From NCBI RefSeq assembly GCF_004335085.1, contig NZ_RQRS01000022.1:37134-101133 (forward strand): DNA of 64,000 bases, in the 5' to 3' direction. Under the pieces are notes generated by a model. That model was given only the letters and a program-made list of their open reading frames with translations, made no database searches and was not told the origin of the DNA. The DNA comes from Pedobacter nototheniae (GTDB lineage: Bacteria > Bacteroidota > Bacteroidia > Sphingobacteriales > Sphingobacteriaceae). Both the position numbers and the translations under genes were made by a program. This document shows, piece by piece, positions 1 to 8,643 of this stretch (positions within the stretch are counted from its first letter, which is position 1; each line of letters starts with the position of its first letter).

Positions 1-1
1 G

Positions 2-832
2 TATGAATATGATAATGTTGGCCGACTTATTAGAACTTATAAAGAAGTGCTGGGCAAACCAAACGTCCCTCTAATTAAAGAATATAATTATAATTATGCT
101 AAACCCATTAAAAATAATGTGCTTACTTATTACAATAAGGAACAAAGTAAGGGGTTTCGTAAAAATAATTGTTATGAAAATACAAGTTACGAGCCTGAAG
201 AAGTTATTTATACTGTGCCTGCCAACAAGTATGTGTCATCAATAAGTCAGGCCGATGCCGATCAAAAAGCTTATAATGATTTAGCTACTAACGGCCAGGC
301 TCATGCAAATGAACTTGGAGGCTGTGGATCTATTTATTGGAATAAAGCACAGTTGTCTCTCTTTCAAAAGAACGATTGTACAGCATCTGACCAAGTAATC
401 CCTACATGGATTACTTTAAGCGTGCCTGCAGATAAGTATTGGGCCACTAGCCAAAAAAAAGCAGACGACCGGGCACGTGTTGATATGTCTCAGGATGAAG
501 CTAATAGTTTAACAACTTGCCTCGATAAAAACACTATGTTACAAGGTGAGGTTTATATCAATAATAGCCTATCAACAAGTTATAATGATATTATAATAGA
601 CGGTATCCCTTGTCAATATGCAACCGGAAAAACGCAAAAAGCCATAACACTTGAACCAGGAAAACATCTTTTTAAATTTAATCTCTTTGCAGGTATTAGA
701 TCTCTACCTATAAAATACAAAATTAATGGAGTAGAGGTTAAAAGTGATCCTAAAGACAACTTTATAGAAATGGGCATAAAAGTCGATGAGCCTTTGTTTA
801 TACTTATTTATACCGAGAAAACAACTTATTAA
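2..832 (+). CDS. RHS/YD-repeat family protein with DUF5977 repeats, 3' end only
   Basis: The reading frame is open from the window edge, so the true start lies upstream. The first residues, YEYDNVGRL, are a classic YD-repeat motif of RHS-type wall or secreted proteins. Two DUF5977-like repeats follow (VPANKYVSSISQADAD and VPADKYWATSQKKADD), each ending in a cysteine; this module is common in Bacteroidota RHS proteins. The tail is beta-rich with no toxin signature I recognise. The stop lies only 6 bases before the next RHS gene, so the two are probably co-transcribed. The family assignment is from motifs; the function (surface or secreted scaffold) is inferred. Confidence 0.8.
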   Translation, partial: YEYDNVGRLIRTYKEVLGKPNVPLIKEYNYNYAKPIKNNVLTYYNKEQSKGFRKNNCYENTSYEPEEVIYTVPANKYVSSISQADADQKAYNDLATNGQAHANELGGCGSIYWNKAQLSLFQKNDCTASDQVIPTWITLSVPADKYWATSQKKADDRARVDMSQDEANSLTTCLDKNTMLQGEVYINNSLSTSYNDIIIDGIPCQYATGKTQKAITLEPGKHLFKFNLFAGIRSLPIKYKINGVEVKSDPKDNFIEMGIKVDEPLFILIYTEKTTY

Positions 833-838
833 AGTAAT

Positions 839-3800
839 ATGAAAAGATACATTTTATTGCTGCTATTTATTGTTTTGCTTAGTTTGCAAAAAGAAACATA
901 TGCACAAAACATAATCAAAAAAGATGCTATTATTTTACCACAGGCACCCGCAACCTCTTACCAGGTTTCCCCTGGGAAAACGGTTAAAATAATGAGTTCA
1001 CAATCTGTTACTTTAGCAGCTGGCACATATTTACAGGAAGGTTCAAATGTAACAATTACTATAGGTGGCTCAATTGTAGACTCTGCACCATCAAACCCTT
1101 CTGCAAATAATAATCTGAACTGGGTTAGCACTAAAAGTTACGATGAAGATGGTAATGTGATTGGAGAAGATAAAAGTTTTTTTGATAAAACGGGTAAGCT
1201 TTTACAGAGTCAAGTTAAAAGTTTGTCAGTTGGACATGTATTGGCTAGCCAGCCAGTTTACGACGCTCAGGCAAGAGCGGCTATTTCAACCCTTTCGGCG
1301 CCAACGAATAATTCAGAGTTTAATTACAAAGCAGATTTTGTAATAAATAATGCCGGAGGGATATACAACCAGCAAAATTTTGATAAAAGTAAAACCAATT
1401 CGCCTGATCCTGTGGGAAATAGTGTTATTGGAACCCTTGGCTGGTACTATAGTAATAACAACACTTTTGAACAATATGTTCCTGCTACAGGGTATCCTTA
1501 TTCGAGAAACTCGTTTTTCAATGACGGCTCTGCAACTGCAAAAAATATAGCAGGTGTGGGTGATGAGTTAAGAATGGGGAAGGGGCATGAGTTATCATCA
1601 GGAGATTTCCCGGTTCTAAATGAATTAGATTTTTATAATAGTGTTCGTAAACGTTTTTTTTCTGAAGCAATTGTGGGAAGCCTTAATAGTTTAACAAAAA
1701 ATGCTTTACAATCTTATTCAGCAGATCAGAACGGCAGCTCAGAAATAGAAATAACAGATCTATCAGGTAAATCACTAATGGTTGCCAGAGGCGATGCTAA
1801 TGGAGTTTTAAGCATTAATAATAGTACATTTATTAGTGCCGCTGGTAATAAGTATGTTGATAACATTACTACAGGAGATATGTTTGGATATGGCGGTCCT
1901 ACCTATTTTTCAATAAATTCAAAATATAATGTTAAGGTTATTTATGACAATGGTAACACGCTTTACGAAGGGATTGGAAATAATTTTGTAGTTCCTCCAT
2001 ACTCTTATAGCACTAAGTATATTGTTAGCTCCGATAACCCCTTTAATATTTCTGTACATTCTCCTGCTAAAGTAGTAGAAAGTGATATCAGTAGTATTCA
2101 TTATTTTCGTTTATTGCAGGCATCAAATGTTACGATAACCGGAAGCTATGAACTTTATGATATGAATACTGAAACTGAGGTATTGGCAGGTTTTTTACCA
2201 GCGGGGTATTATAAAGTACGTGCCTTAAGCGAAAATGTTAATATTAATTATACAAACAAGCTATCAGATATTTCCTTTGTTTTTTACAATCAAAAAGGAG
2301 AAGTTTTAGCCAGCATAGCACCAGAAGGGGTTAAGGCATTGCTTACAAATGGTATTGATAATTATTCCAGTTTGGCCAATGTTCCTTTTGTAAATACCTT
2401 TGAATATGATTTACAAGGGCGGTTAATTGCCTCAAAAAGCGTGGATGCGGGAAGAACAGAATTTATATATCGCAAGGATGGTAATATTCGCTTTAGCCAA
2501 AATGCAGAACAACGCAAAACTGGCCGCTTTTCTTATACCAATTACGATCGTTGGGATAGACCTTTTGAATCTGGTGAATATTTGCCAGGAGATGTTAATT
2601 TTGACTCAGCTAAAACCAATGTAGCACTACAGGAAAACAGTTCGGCAAATGGCGGTTTAACAGGAGGAACAAGACAAAGCCAAATTATTAGCCATTATGA
2701 TTTGCCAGATCAAAGCCATGGTTTAGCTGCGTATGTACAAGATGAGGCTTTTTTAAAAGGAGCTGTTAGCTGGACAGAAAATGGAAATGCTAAAAGCTGG
2801 TATAATTATGATGAGCAAGGACGATTAAAATGGTTAATTAAAAGCATTAATGGCTTAGGTATTAAAACCATTAATTATAATTATAATGGAACTGGCCAGG
2901 TTGCTACCGTAGATTATCAAAAAGAAAATGCAACAGAACGTTTTGTGCATCATTATGAATACGATGCTGATTTACGCTTAAACACAGTTTATACCAGTTT
3001 AGATGGCGTTAATAAACTATTACAGGCACAATATTATTATTATTTGCATGGCCCGTTGAAAAGGGTAGAACTTGCTGATCATTTGCAGGGCATCGATTAT
3101 ACCTACACCGCTCAAGGGTTGCTAAAAGCGATTAACCACCCTGATGGGGCAACAGACCCCGGTAAGGACGGAACACAGAATGGCTTTGCCCCCGATGCTT
3201 TTAGCATGACACTGGAATATTTTAACGGCGATTTTAGCAGAGCAGGTACCAATATTAATAGTCTTAATCCTAATACCAATAAACCTTATTACAATGGAAA
3301 CATTACTGCCCAAAGCTGGAAGAGTTTAAAACCTAATGCAATTATTGCTACATATGGGCAAGGGGTAAATAACCCTGCCATGTACACTTACGAGTATGAT
3401 GAAAAATACCAGTTTAATAACAATAAATTTGGTAATCCAAACTTTACCAGCAATACTTTTAATGAACAGCAAAGTGCCAACCGCGAGCATGGGTTAACCT
3501 ACGATGCAAATGGAAATATTCAAAGCCTGAATAGAAACAATGCTTCAGGCTCTCAATTAAGTTTAAACTACCATTATCAAGCAAATACAAATAAACTGCA
3601 AAGTGTAGATAATTACGCCAGCTACAGTTATGATGAACTGGGCCAAATGGTTGGGCAGCAACGGGCAAACGGACAGGGTTATTATGTAACGTATAATGTA
3701 AGTGGTAAAGTTGATGCCATTTATACCGATGCAGCCAAAACTCAATTAAGGCTAAGCTTTGCTTATGATGAAGCTGGCAACCGTATTGGTAAAACCGATC

Positions 3801-4918
3801 ATACTCAAAATGTAACTACTTATTATGTATATGATATGGCCGGAAAGGTTTTATCAATATATGATAACAATGGAACTGGCCTTACGCAAAAAGAAGTACC
3901 CGTATATGCAACTGAACGATTGGGTACTTACACCAGGTTAAACAATAACTATCAGTACGAACTAACTGATAATTTGGGTAATGTTAGGGTAGTACTGAAT
4001 CGAAATAAAACCAGTAATGGCCAGGCAGATATAGTTTACTATTCTGATTATTATCCATTTGGTTCTGCATTAACATTGGCCAATAACGATTACCGTTATG
4101 GCTACCAAGGGCAATATGCCGAGTTAGATAAAGAAACAGGTTGGAACAATTTTGATTTAAGAATGTACGACCCTGCAATTGGGCGCTGGATGAGTACAGA
4201 CCCTATGGGGCAATATGCTTCACCATATGTTGGAATGGGTAATAATCCTGTAGATCATGTAGATCCAGACGGAGGTGAGGATGGGCCTGGGCCAGAAAAA
4301 ACTTATAAAGCTACAGGTAAAGCGCTGGAGGTTACCATTACAGGAAAACGGATGGGAGTTTGGGATAGGATGGCCTTTAGATCAGGTGCGGGCTTAGATA
4401 AGTACAAATACTCTAATGGAGGGACAGATTACGAGGCGATGAATTTTAGCAATACCTACGCTTCGATGAAAAAACCTAAAGACTTGCAGTGGTATTTGAT
4501 TGAAGCTGCCATGTGGGCGGATGGTGCAGAAGGTCTTTATTTGGGGGGTAAGTTTCTTTATAAAGGCGGAGGCTATTTGGCCAAAAGGTATTTTGCTCGT
4601 AAAATTGGTGTCGAACTTGTCGAAGTTGCCGCTAAGGGGGGGACAACTGTTTTTAGGGCTGTTGATGCTGTAGAAGGAAGTATTATAAAAAGCACAGGTA
4701 GGTTTTCGTTACAAGAAGGAGGAGTAGAAGCGAAATATTTTGCAAAATCTCTTGAGGATGCACATTGGTATGGGCAAAGGCTTTATCCTAATGGTTATTC
4801 AATCATACAAGGAACAGTAAAATCCCCAGTTAATGCAGCTCAACATTGGTTTCCACACGTAGATATTGGAGCATATGTTTTCCCTAAAGAAACATTGCCT
4901 TATATAATCCCTCATTAA
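839..4918 (+). CDS. Secreted RHS repeat-associated core protein with variable C-terminal toxin-like tip
   Basis: This 1359-aa protein starts with a signal peptide (MKRYILLLLFIVLLSL, cleavage probably after TYAQ). A beta-rich N-terminal region precedes many YD repeats (for example EYDLQGRL, NYDEQGRL, AYDEAGNR). The RHS core ends near residue 1145 with the hallmark DLRMYDPAIGRW and a GNNPVDHVDPDGG segment. After the core comes a linker and then a different tip from about residue 1265, beginning TTVFRAVDAVEG and containing AKYFAKSLEDAHWYG. That pattern resembles ADP-ribosyltransferase-like tips of polymorphic toxins, but this is a weak call. Two further copies of the core end lie downstream with other tips. 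The next gene, 7 bases away, is the expected immunity partner. RHS identity is certain; tip activity is inferred. Confidence 0.92.
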   Translation: MKRYILLLLFIVLLSLQKETYAQNIIKKDAIILPQAPATSYQVSPGKTVKIMSSQSVTLAAGTYLQEGSNVTITIGGSIVDSAPSNPSANNNLNWVSTKSYDEDGNVIGEDKSFFDKTGKLLQSQVKSLSVGHVLASQPVYDAQARAAISTLSAPTNNSEFNYKADFVINNAGGIYNQQNFDKSKTNSPDPVGNSVIGTLGWYYSNNNTFEQYVPATGYPYSRNSFFNDGSATAKNIAGVGDELRMGKGHELSSGDFPVLNELDFYNSVRKRFFSEAIVGSLNSLTKNALQSYSADQNGSSEIEITDLSGKSLMVARGDANGVLSINNSTFISAAGNKYVDNITTGDMFGYGGPTYFSINSKYNVKVIYDNGNTLYEGIGNNFVVPPYSYSTKYIVSSDNPFNISVHSPAKVVESDISSIHYFRLLQASNVTITGSYELYDMNTETEVLAGFLPAGYYKVRALSENVNINYTNKLSDISFVFYNQKGEVLASIAPEGVKALLTNGIDNYSSLANVPFVNTFEYDLQGRLIASKSVDAGRTEFIYRKDGNIRFSQNAEQRKTGRFSYTNYDRWDRPFESGEYLPGDVNFDSAKTNVALQENSSANGGLTGGTRQSQIISHYDLPDQSHGLAAYVQDEAFLKGAVSWTENGNAKSWYNYDEQGRLKWLIKSINGLGIKTINYNYNGTGQVATVDYQKENATERFVHHYEYDADLRLNTVYTSLDGVNKLLQAQYYYYLHGPLKRVELADHLQGIDYTYTAQGLLKAINHPDGATDPGKDGTQNGFAPDAFSMTLEYFNGDFSRAGTNINSLNPNTNKPYYNGNITAQSWKSLKPNAIIATYGQGVNNPAMYTYEYDEKYQFNNNKFGNPNFTSNTFNEQQSANREHGLTYDANGNIQSLNRNNASGSQLSLNYHYQANTNKLQSVDNYASYSYDELGQMVGQQRANGQGYYVTYNVSGKVDAIYTDAAKTQLRLSFAYDEAGNRIGKTDHTQNVTTYYVYDMAGKVLSIYDNNGTGLTQKEVPVYATERLGTYTRLNNNYQYELTDNLGNVRVVLNRNKTSNGQADIVYYSDYYPFGSALTLANNDYRYGYQGQYAELDKETGWNNFDLRMYDPAIGRWMSTDPMGQYASPYVGMGNNPVDHVDPDGGEDGPGPEKTYKATGKALEVTITGKRMGVWDRMAFRSGAGLDKYKYSNGGTDYEAMNFSNTYASMKKPKDLQWYLIEAAMWADGAEGLYLGGKFLYKGGGYLAKRYFARKIGVELVEVAAKGGTTVFRAVDAVEGSIIKSTGRFSLQEGGVEAKYFAKSLEDAHWYGQRLYPNGYSIIQGTVKSPVNAAQHWFPHVDIGAYVFPKETLPYIIPH

Positions 4919-4925
4919 TATTATT

Positions 4926-5240
4926 ATGCTTACAGAAAACAGAAAATATAATTTTGTTGGCGAATTAACCTTGCATAAAAGCCGAGTTTTGAATGCACCA
5001 CACCAACCTAAGGACGATAAAGTAAATTGGCTTTTCCTAAACACGGGAGAGCGGCAATTTAGTTTTGTTTATAAAATAGAAAATCCATTAGGAGCGAATT
5101 ATGAAATGCCTTTTAAAGCTAACTTAGCATTTACCATGATAGAAGCTGTAGAAGATATTATTCAGCTAAACCATAGTTATGAAGTTTTAAGAGGGCAGGA
5201 AAGTATCGGTACAGTAAAGTTAATTAGTGCTTTAGGATAA
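4926..5240 (+). CDS. Candidate immunity protein of the RHS tip (EF-Tu-barrel-like)
   Basis: A 104-aa protein without signal peptide starts 7 bases after the RHS gene, the usual place of an immunity gene in a polymorphic toxin locus. It looks beta-rich. The segment LNHSYEVLRGQESIGTVKLIS resembles the last strands of the EF-Tu domain II/III barrel, where a conserved REGGRTVG-type turn is followed by a short strand. A cytoplasmic beta-barrel immunity protein would suit a toxin acting inside the cell. I do not recognise a named family; the role rests on position and the fold impression. Confidence 0.6.
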   Translation: MLTENRKYNFVGELTLHKSRVLNAPHQPKDDKVNWLFLNTGERQFSFVYKIENPLGANYEMPFKANLAFTMIEAVEDIIQLNHSYEVLRGQESIGTVKLISALG

Positions 5241-5256
5241 TATTGAAAAGAGTGTA

Positions 5257-5453
5257 AAAGAGGCTGTATCATAAGTCAAAATGAAAACTCAAAGACAGAA
5301 TTTAATTTTGACAACCTCTATCTATGTACCTGCAACAAACAAAAATCAACAATTTTCCCTATGAAAATTGTTGATTTTTGTTTAAAAGACAGCTACTTTG
5401 AAATTTAATTTGGTGACAAATCGCCAAAAATGACTTATGAGACAACCTCTTTT
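5257..5453. mobile_element. MITE-like non-autonomous element with 23-bp terminal inverted repeats
   Basis: The left end (5257-5279) and right end (5431-5453) are inverted repeats of 23 bases with two mismatches, of the type AAAAGAGG(C/T)TGT(A/C)TCATAAGTCA. The 197-bp interior has no coding capacity. Terminal sequences of this kind are familiar from Bacteroidota transposons, and I think of IS1182-like elements, but I could not confirm the parent. No clean target-site duplication is visible. The element lies directly in front of a reading frame that lacks its own start, so insertion or rearrangement probably removed that gene's 5' end. Confidence 0.75.
5337..5383. repeat. Perfect 21-bp stem hairpin in the centre of the MITE
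   Basis: Bases 5337-5357 and 5363-5383 are exactly complementary around a 5-base loop (CCTAT). The stem is AT-rich. Such a long perfect hairpin in the middle of a short element with terminal inverted repeats is typical of MITEs and could block read-through transcription in both directions. Confidence 0.85.
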
Positions 5454-5457
5454 ATAA

Positions 5458-6054
5458 AGCTGCAATATTTTTATTGAAAAAATCTTTGAACTTCTTTTTT
5501 GTGAGCATGGTCTCAATCATACCAAAGAAATAGAAAATGGAAATGCTTTTTATGACGTTGAATATAGAGATTCTAAAAGAGTCATTTCTGTGTCTTATGA
5601 AAATATTGAAGATTATTTACAAGTGATAGTATTCAAACTGAAAAATGGGCAACTCCCTGATTATGATGATAAAATACACACCCTGCATTTAAGCGAATTA
5701 AATAAAACTATTCACCCTCAAATTGATAAAAAGGAAGTGGAAGAAAATAATGTATTATTTGATAAGTTTGGAACTAAGGATAGTTTAGAGAGAAAATTGC
5801 TAAAGTTTGCAAGGGAATTAAGATTGAGTAATACAGGAAAAGTATATGGTACTTTAAAACTAACACTTACGAATGCAGGTACGGGAGCTGTTCATCTTGG
5901 AGGGCAAACGTATATGGATGAATACGATTATAAAATGGATGGGCGGATTTTCAGGGATTTTGCTGCTTGGGTGGGAAGACCTGGTGGAGAGAATGCTGGG
6001 AAAAATTTCTTGATTTATGGATATGGCCAAGCCAAAGTGCCGGTTAAAAAATAG
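5458..6054 (+). pseudogene. Chimeric remnant: immunity-like segment fused in frame to a toxin-tip tail
   Basis: The frame is open from 5458, just after the MITE, with no good start until a GTG at 5590. The first half (FELLFCEHGLNH ... LERKLLKFARELRL) looks like a cytoplasmic immunity protein. From about 5827 the character changes to GKVYGTLKLTLTNAG ... MDEYDYKMDGRIFRDFAAWVG ... YGYGQAKVPVK, which looks like the end of a secreted RHS tip. The stop lies 5 bases before the next gene, the usual toxin-to-immunity spacing. I read it as two truncated genes joined in frame by rearrangement. It could be a real two-domain protein of unknown function starting at 5590. Confidence 0.5.
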
Positions 6055-6059
6055 CGGTT

Positions 6060-6575
6060 ATGAAGAAAGTATTATTAGGTGTTTTGTTTATAGTAGTTAT
6101 AATAGCTTCATATTTGGTTTATGATGAATTGTCATTTAGTCCTTTGAAAGAAAAGGATTTTAAAACATTATTTAAAGGATATATTGGACAACCCAAAAAG
6201 ATTTGCAGTAAGGATTTTCTCGGTATGAGCTCACACGGAGAATTGTTTGAAATCTATTTATACAGGATGAACAATGCCTTAATCAATAATGATTTTCCAA
6301 AGCTTACAGAATGGGAGCATAACAAAATTACTAATGAGACAATTGTTGGTAAATGGAAGAATTGCCCTCTTGATTATCAAACAATAGAACTGTATAAGTT
6401 TACATTAATCTCCAACAATCTTGACGATGTGAAATGTTGTAATTCTTTTAACAAAGAAATATTAAACCCGAAAAATTATTATAGTTTTGTTCACTTTAAT
6501 GGTTTGGAGCAGTATTTTCTAATTTACTGCACTGATAGTCAAGAATTGTACTACATAAGAAGAAAAGGATTTTAG
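6060..6575 (+). CDS. Membrane-anchored candidate immunity protein
   Basis: This 171-aa protein has an N-terminal hydrophobic anchor (VLLGVLFIVVIIASYLVY, residues 4-21), then a hydrophilic domain rich in aromatic and charged residues with four cysteines. No known domain is recognised. It starts 5 bases after the preceding toxin-tip-like tail, so it is most likely the immunity partner of that cassette. An anchored periplasmic domain would suit a toxin met in the periplasm. Function is inferred from position only. Confidence 0.6.
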   Translation: MKKVLLGVLFIVVIIASYLVYDELSFSPLKEKDFKTLFKGYIGQPKKICSKDFLGMSSHGELFEIYLYRMNNALINNDFPKLTEWEHNKITNETIVGKWKNCPLDYQTIELYKFTLISNNLDDVKCCNSFNKEILNPKNYYSFVHFNGLEQYFLIYCTDSQELYYIRRKGF

Positions 6576-6600
6576 CAAAAAATGGAATTGATCAATCCAT

Positions 6601-6660
6601 GCTGTTCGGCATGTTCCGCAAGGCATGGCGAATTAGCGATAAAAAGGGTTCTCTGAACCC
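6601..6660. repeat. Partial copy of the interspersed repeat found at 63.4-63.8 kb
   Basis: This 60-bp stretch matches, in reverse orientation, the end of the tandem repeat at 63445-63503 and 63788-63846. Both contain the sequence around AATAAAAAGGG or its relative, and a GGGTTC hairpin, which here is exact (6646-6651 with 6655-6660). It sits right before the second RHS tip and ends 6 bases before the shared RHS sequence starts, so it marks a recombination joint. Confidence 0.75.
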
Positions 6661-6717
6661 AAAAGCCAATATGCCGAGTTAGATAAAGAAACAGGTTGGA
6701 ACAATTTTGATTTAAGA

Positions 6718-7362
6718 ATGTACGACCCTGCAATTGGGCGCTGGATGAGTACAGACCCTATGGGGCAATATGCTTCACCATATGTTGGAATGGGTAATAA
6801 TCCTGTAGATCGTGTAGATCCAGACGGAGGTGAGGATGGGCCTGGAAAGCCAAAACCTATTGTGAATTGGAAAGATTTTGATACTTCTAAAATGTCTGTA
6901 GGTTTAAATGAGGTTACAATTTATGGTTTTAGACCTCAAGCTACTATTCGAGCAAAAGAGTTTAATTTATGGGATAAGTGGGCAATGAATGAGAATTTCT
7001 TTTCAAAAATGGCCTACAATATGATTGACGCTCCTTATGTAACTTATACACAGATATTCTCTATGGATAAAGGAGCTAGGCACTTGGATCAAACTTCTGT
7101 TAGTTATAATGATAGAATAAGCTCGGGAATTAATACATTATTTATGATAGTTCCTGTAGGTAATATGACACAGTTAGTTCCTAAGATTAATGTTACCCAA
7201 TTTTCCGTACTCACAAAAGGAACATTTGTTGCTAAGCTTGCTCCAGCAACTCGTGGTATACTAACAATAGCAATAAATAAAGCAACAGGATTGGTCACAG
7301 GAATTCAATTTGCTAAGGTATCTGCTAATACTACAAAAAAGATTGTTTCAGACAAAAAATAA
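6718..7362 (+). CDS. Orphan RHS C-terminal tip, cassette 2
   Basis: Sequence identical to the core end of the 1359-aa RHS gene starts at 6667 and runs to 6845 (matching 4112-4290 with one difference, His to Arg). No start codon exists before the internal ATG at 6718, because a stop lies at 6637. After GGEDGPGKPKP the tip is new: a linker with a DKWAMNENFFSKMAYNMID stretch, then a hydrophobic region (GINTLFMIVPVGNM) and a lysine-rich end. I recognise no toxin family. The tip probably serves as a silent cassette that becomes active only when joined to a full RHS gene by recombination. The 75-aa gene behind it is the likely immunity partner. Confidence 0.65.
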   Translation: MYDPAIGRWMSTDPMGQYASPYVGMGNNPVDRVDPDGGEDGPGKPKPIVNWKDFDTSKMSVGLNEVTIYGFRPQATIRAKEFNLWDKWAMNENFFSKMAYNMIDAPYVTYTQIFSMDKGARHLDQTSVSYNDRISSGINTLFMIVPVGNMTQLVPKINVTQFSVLTKGTFVAKLAPATRGILTIAINKATGLVTGIQFAKVSANTTKKIVSDKK

Positions 7363-7380
7363 ATAATATATAAAAGAAAA

Positions 7381-7608
7381 ATGAGTGTTCTTTATGAAAT
7401 AGTTTCAATTGTAATTGGTAGATGGATTTTAGGAAGTATTGGTTTTTTTATGAAAAAAATGTATTATTTTTTAATCGGTTCTAAATACGAAAGAAAAAAG
7501 GTAAAATCAAAATCAGACGATATTATTGATATGGAAGAATTTAGTAATCGTATTATTGGTCTTTTAACATTGTTTGCGGCCTTTATAATTGCTGATATCT
7601 TTTTCTGA
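7381..7608 (+). CDS. Small two-helix membrane protein, candidate immunity for tip cassette 2
   Basis: The 75-aa product has two predicted membrane spans (about residues 5-24 and 58-75) joined by a lysine-rich loop (KYERKKVKSKS). It starts 18 bases after the tip gene. Small integral membrane immunity proteins are known for toxins that act at the inner membrane, and tip 2 has a hydrophobic stretch, so this pairing makes sense. No family is recognised; the role is inferred from context. Confidence 0.55.
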   Translation: MSVLYEIVSIVIGRWILGSIGFFMKKMYYFLIGSKYERKKVKSKSDDIIDMEEFSNRIIGLLTLFAAFIIADIFF

Positions 7609-7799
7609 TTTTAAATTATTAATGTAAATTAAGGGTTGAAAAATTAATTTTAAATCCCCTGCTGTTCCACTGCGTGTTTTAGTCGGTTCGCTGGTGCGAG
7701 TCTGTGGCTCGTACCCAAATAGTAGAAAAAATGGGTAAACATTTTGAAAACACAAACAAGGTAGTAGCTTTACAGTTAAGAATGTTCTTTATGCAGCCA
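7609..7799. other. Spacer between tip cassettes 2 and 3, with a small hairpin
   Basis: No gene is visible. A hairpin of 8 bp with one mismatch lies at 7693-7715 (GGTGCGAG and CTCGTACC around a 7-base loop). Homology to the RHS core resumes at about 7800, so the spacer holds the joint of the third cassette. Confidence 0.4.
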
Positions 7800-7854
7800 A
7801 GGCAAATACGCCGAGCTTGATAAAGAAATCGGTTGGAATAATTTTGATTTACGG

Positions 7855-8636
7855 ATGTATGATCCAGCCATAGGCCGCTGGATGAGCAGGGACCCTGCTG
7901 GGCAATATGCTTCACCATATGTTGGAATGGGTAATAATCCTGTAGATCATGTAGATCCAGACGGAGGTGAGGATGGGCCTGGGCCAGAAAAAACTTATAA
8001 AGCTACAGGTAAAGCGCTGGAGGTTACCATTACAGGAAAACGGATGAGCGTTTGGGAGAGGATGTCCTTTAGATCAGATAAGGGGTTAGATAAGTACAAA
8101 TATTCTAATGGAGGGATAGATTATGAGGCCATGAATTTTAGTGATACTTATGCTGCCATGAAAAAGCCCAAAGATTTACAAGTGTATTTGATTGAAGCCG
8201 CTATGTGGGCAGATGGTGCAGAAGGTCTTTATTGGGGGGTAAGTTTCTTTATAAAGGCGGTGGCTATTTGGCAAAAAGATATTTTGCCCGTAAAATTGGT
8301 ATTGAAATTGCAGAGGTTGCTGCTAATGGGGGGAGTCGAGCATTTTTCTCTGGTGCAGGAACAGAAGCGAGAGCTATTGAGCAAGGTTATCAAACGCTTG
8401 GACAAACAAGGGCTGGTCGGAACTTACAAAATCTGATAGATAGCAAAAATATTCCTTGGGAAGGACCAGGTGGTGCAGAAGCAATGTGGAACAGATTATC
8501 TGCCACTTGGGAAAAAGGTATTCCAAATGGAAGTTCTGTTCCTGTTTTTTTAAATAACCCAAGAGCAGGCTCTGTTTGGCTTCAAACCGAACGTGATATT
8601 TTATTAGGAAAAGGTGTTAATCTAATTTATAAATAG
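7855..8636 (+). pseudogene. Frameshifted RHS C-terminal tip, cassette 3
   Basis: RHS core sequence resumes near 7800. It is about 80 percent like the intact gene up to 7899, identical from 7900 to 8046 (matching 4208-4354), then diverges again. The frame starting at ATG 7855 leaves the family at about 8231, where the intact gene has TATTTGGGG and this copy has TATTGGGG, one T fewer. The rest continues in the next frame to a stop at 8636 with GGKFLYKGGGYLAKRYFARKIG and a new tip containing FFSGAGTEARAIEQGYQTLG and SSVPVFLNNPRAGSVW. The tip looks globular, perhaps enzymatic, but is not assigned. As read the gene is broken; a sequencing error is the main alternative. Confidence 0.75.
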
Positions 8637-8643
8637 TTGTAAA

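Noticed and set aside
4799..5044. Minus-strand frame of 81 codons across the RHS/immunity boundary
   Set aside because: It overlaps two plus-strand genes with better codon use and clear homology, and its product has no recognisable features.
5257..5453. A terminator or regulatory RNA instead of a MITE
   Set aside because: The terminal inverted repeats at both ends and the central hairpin together point to a mobile element; a terminator alone does not explain the 23-bp ends.
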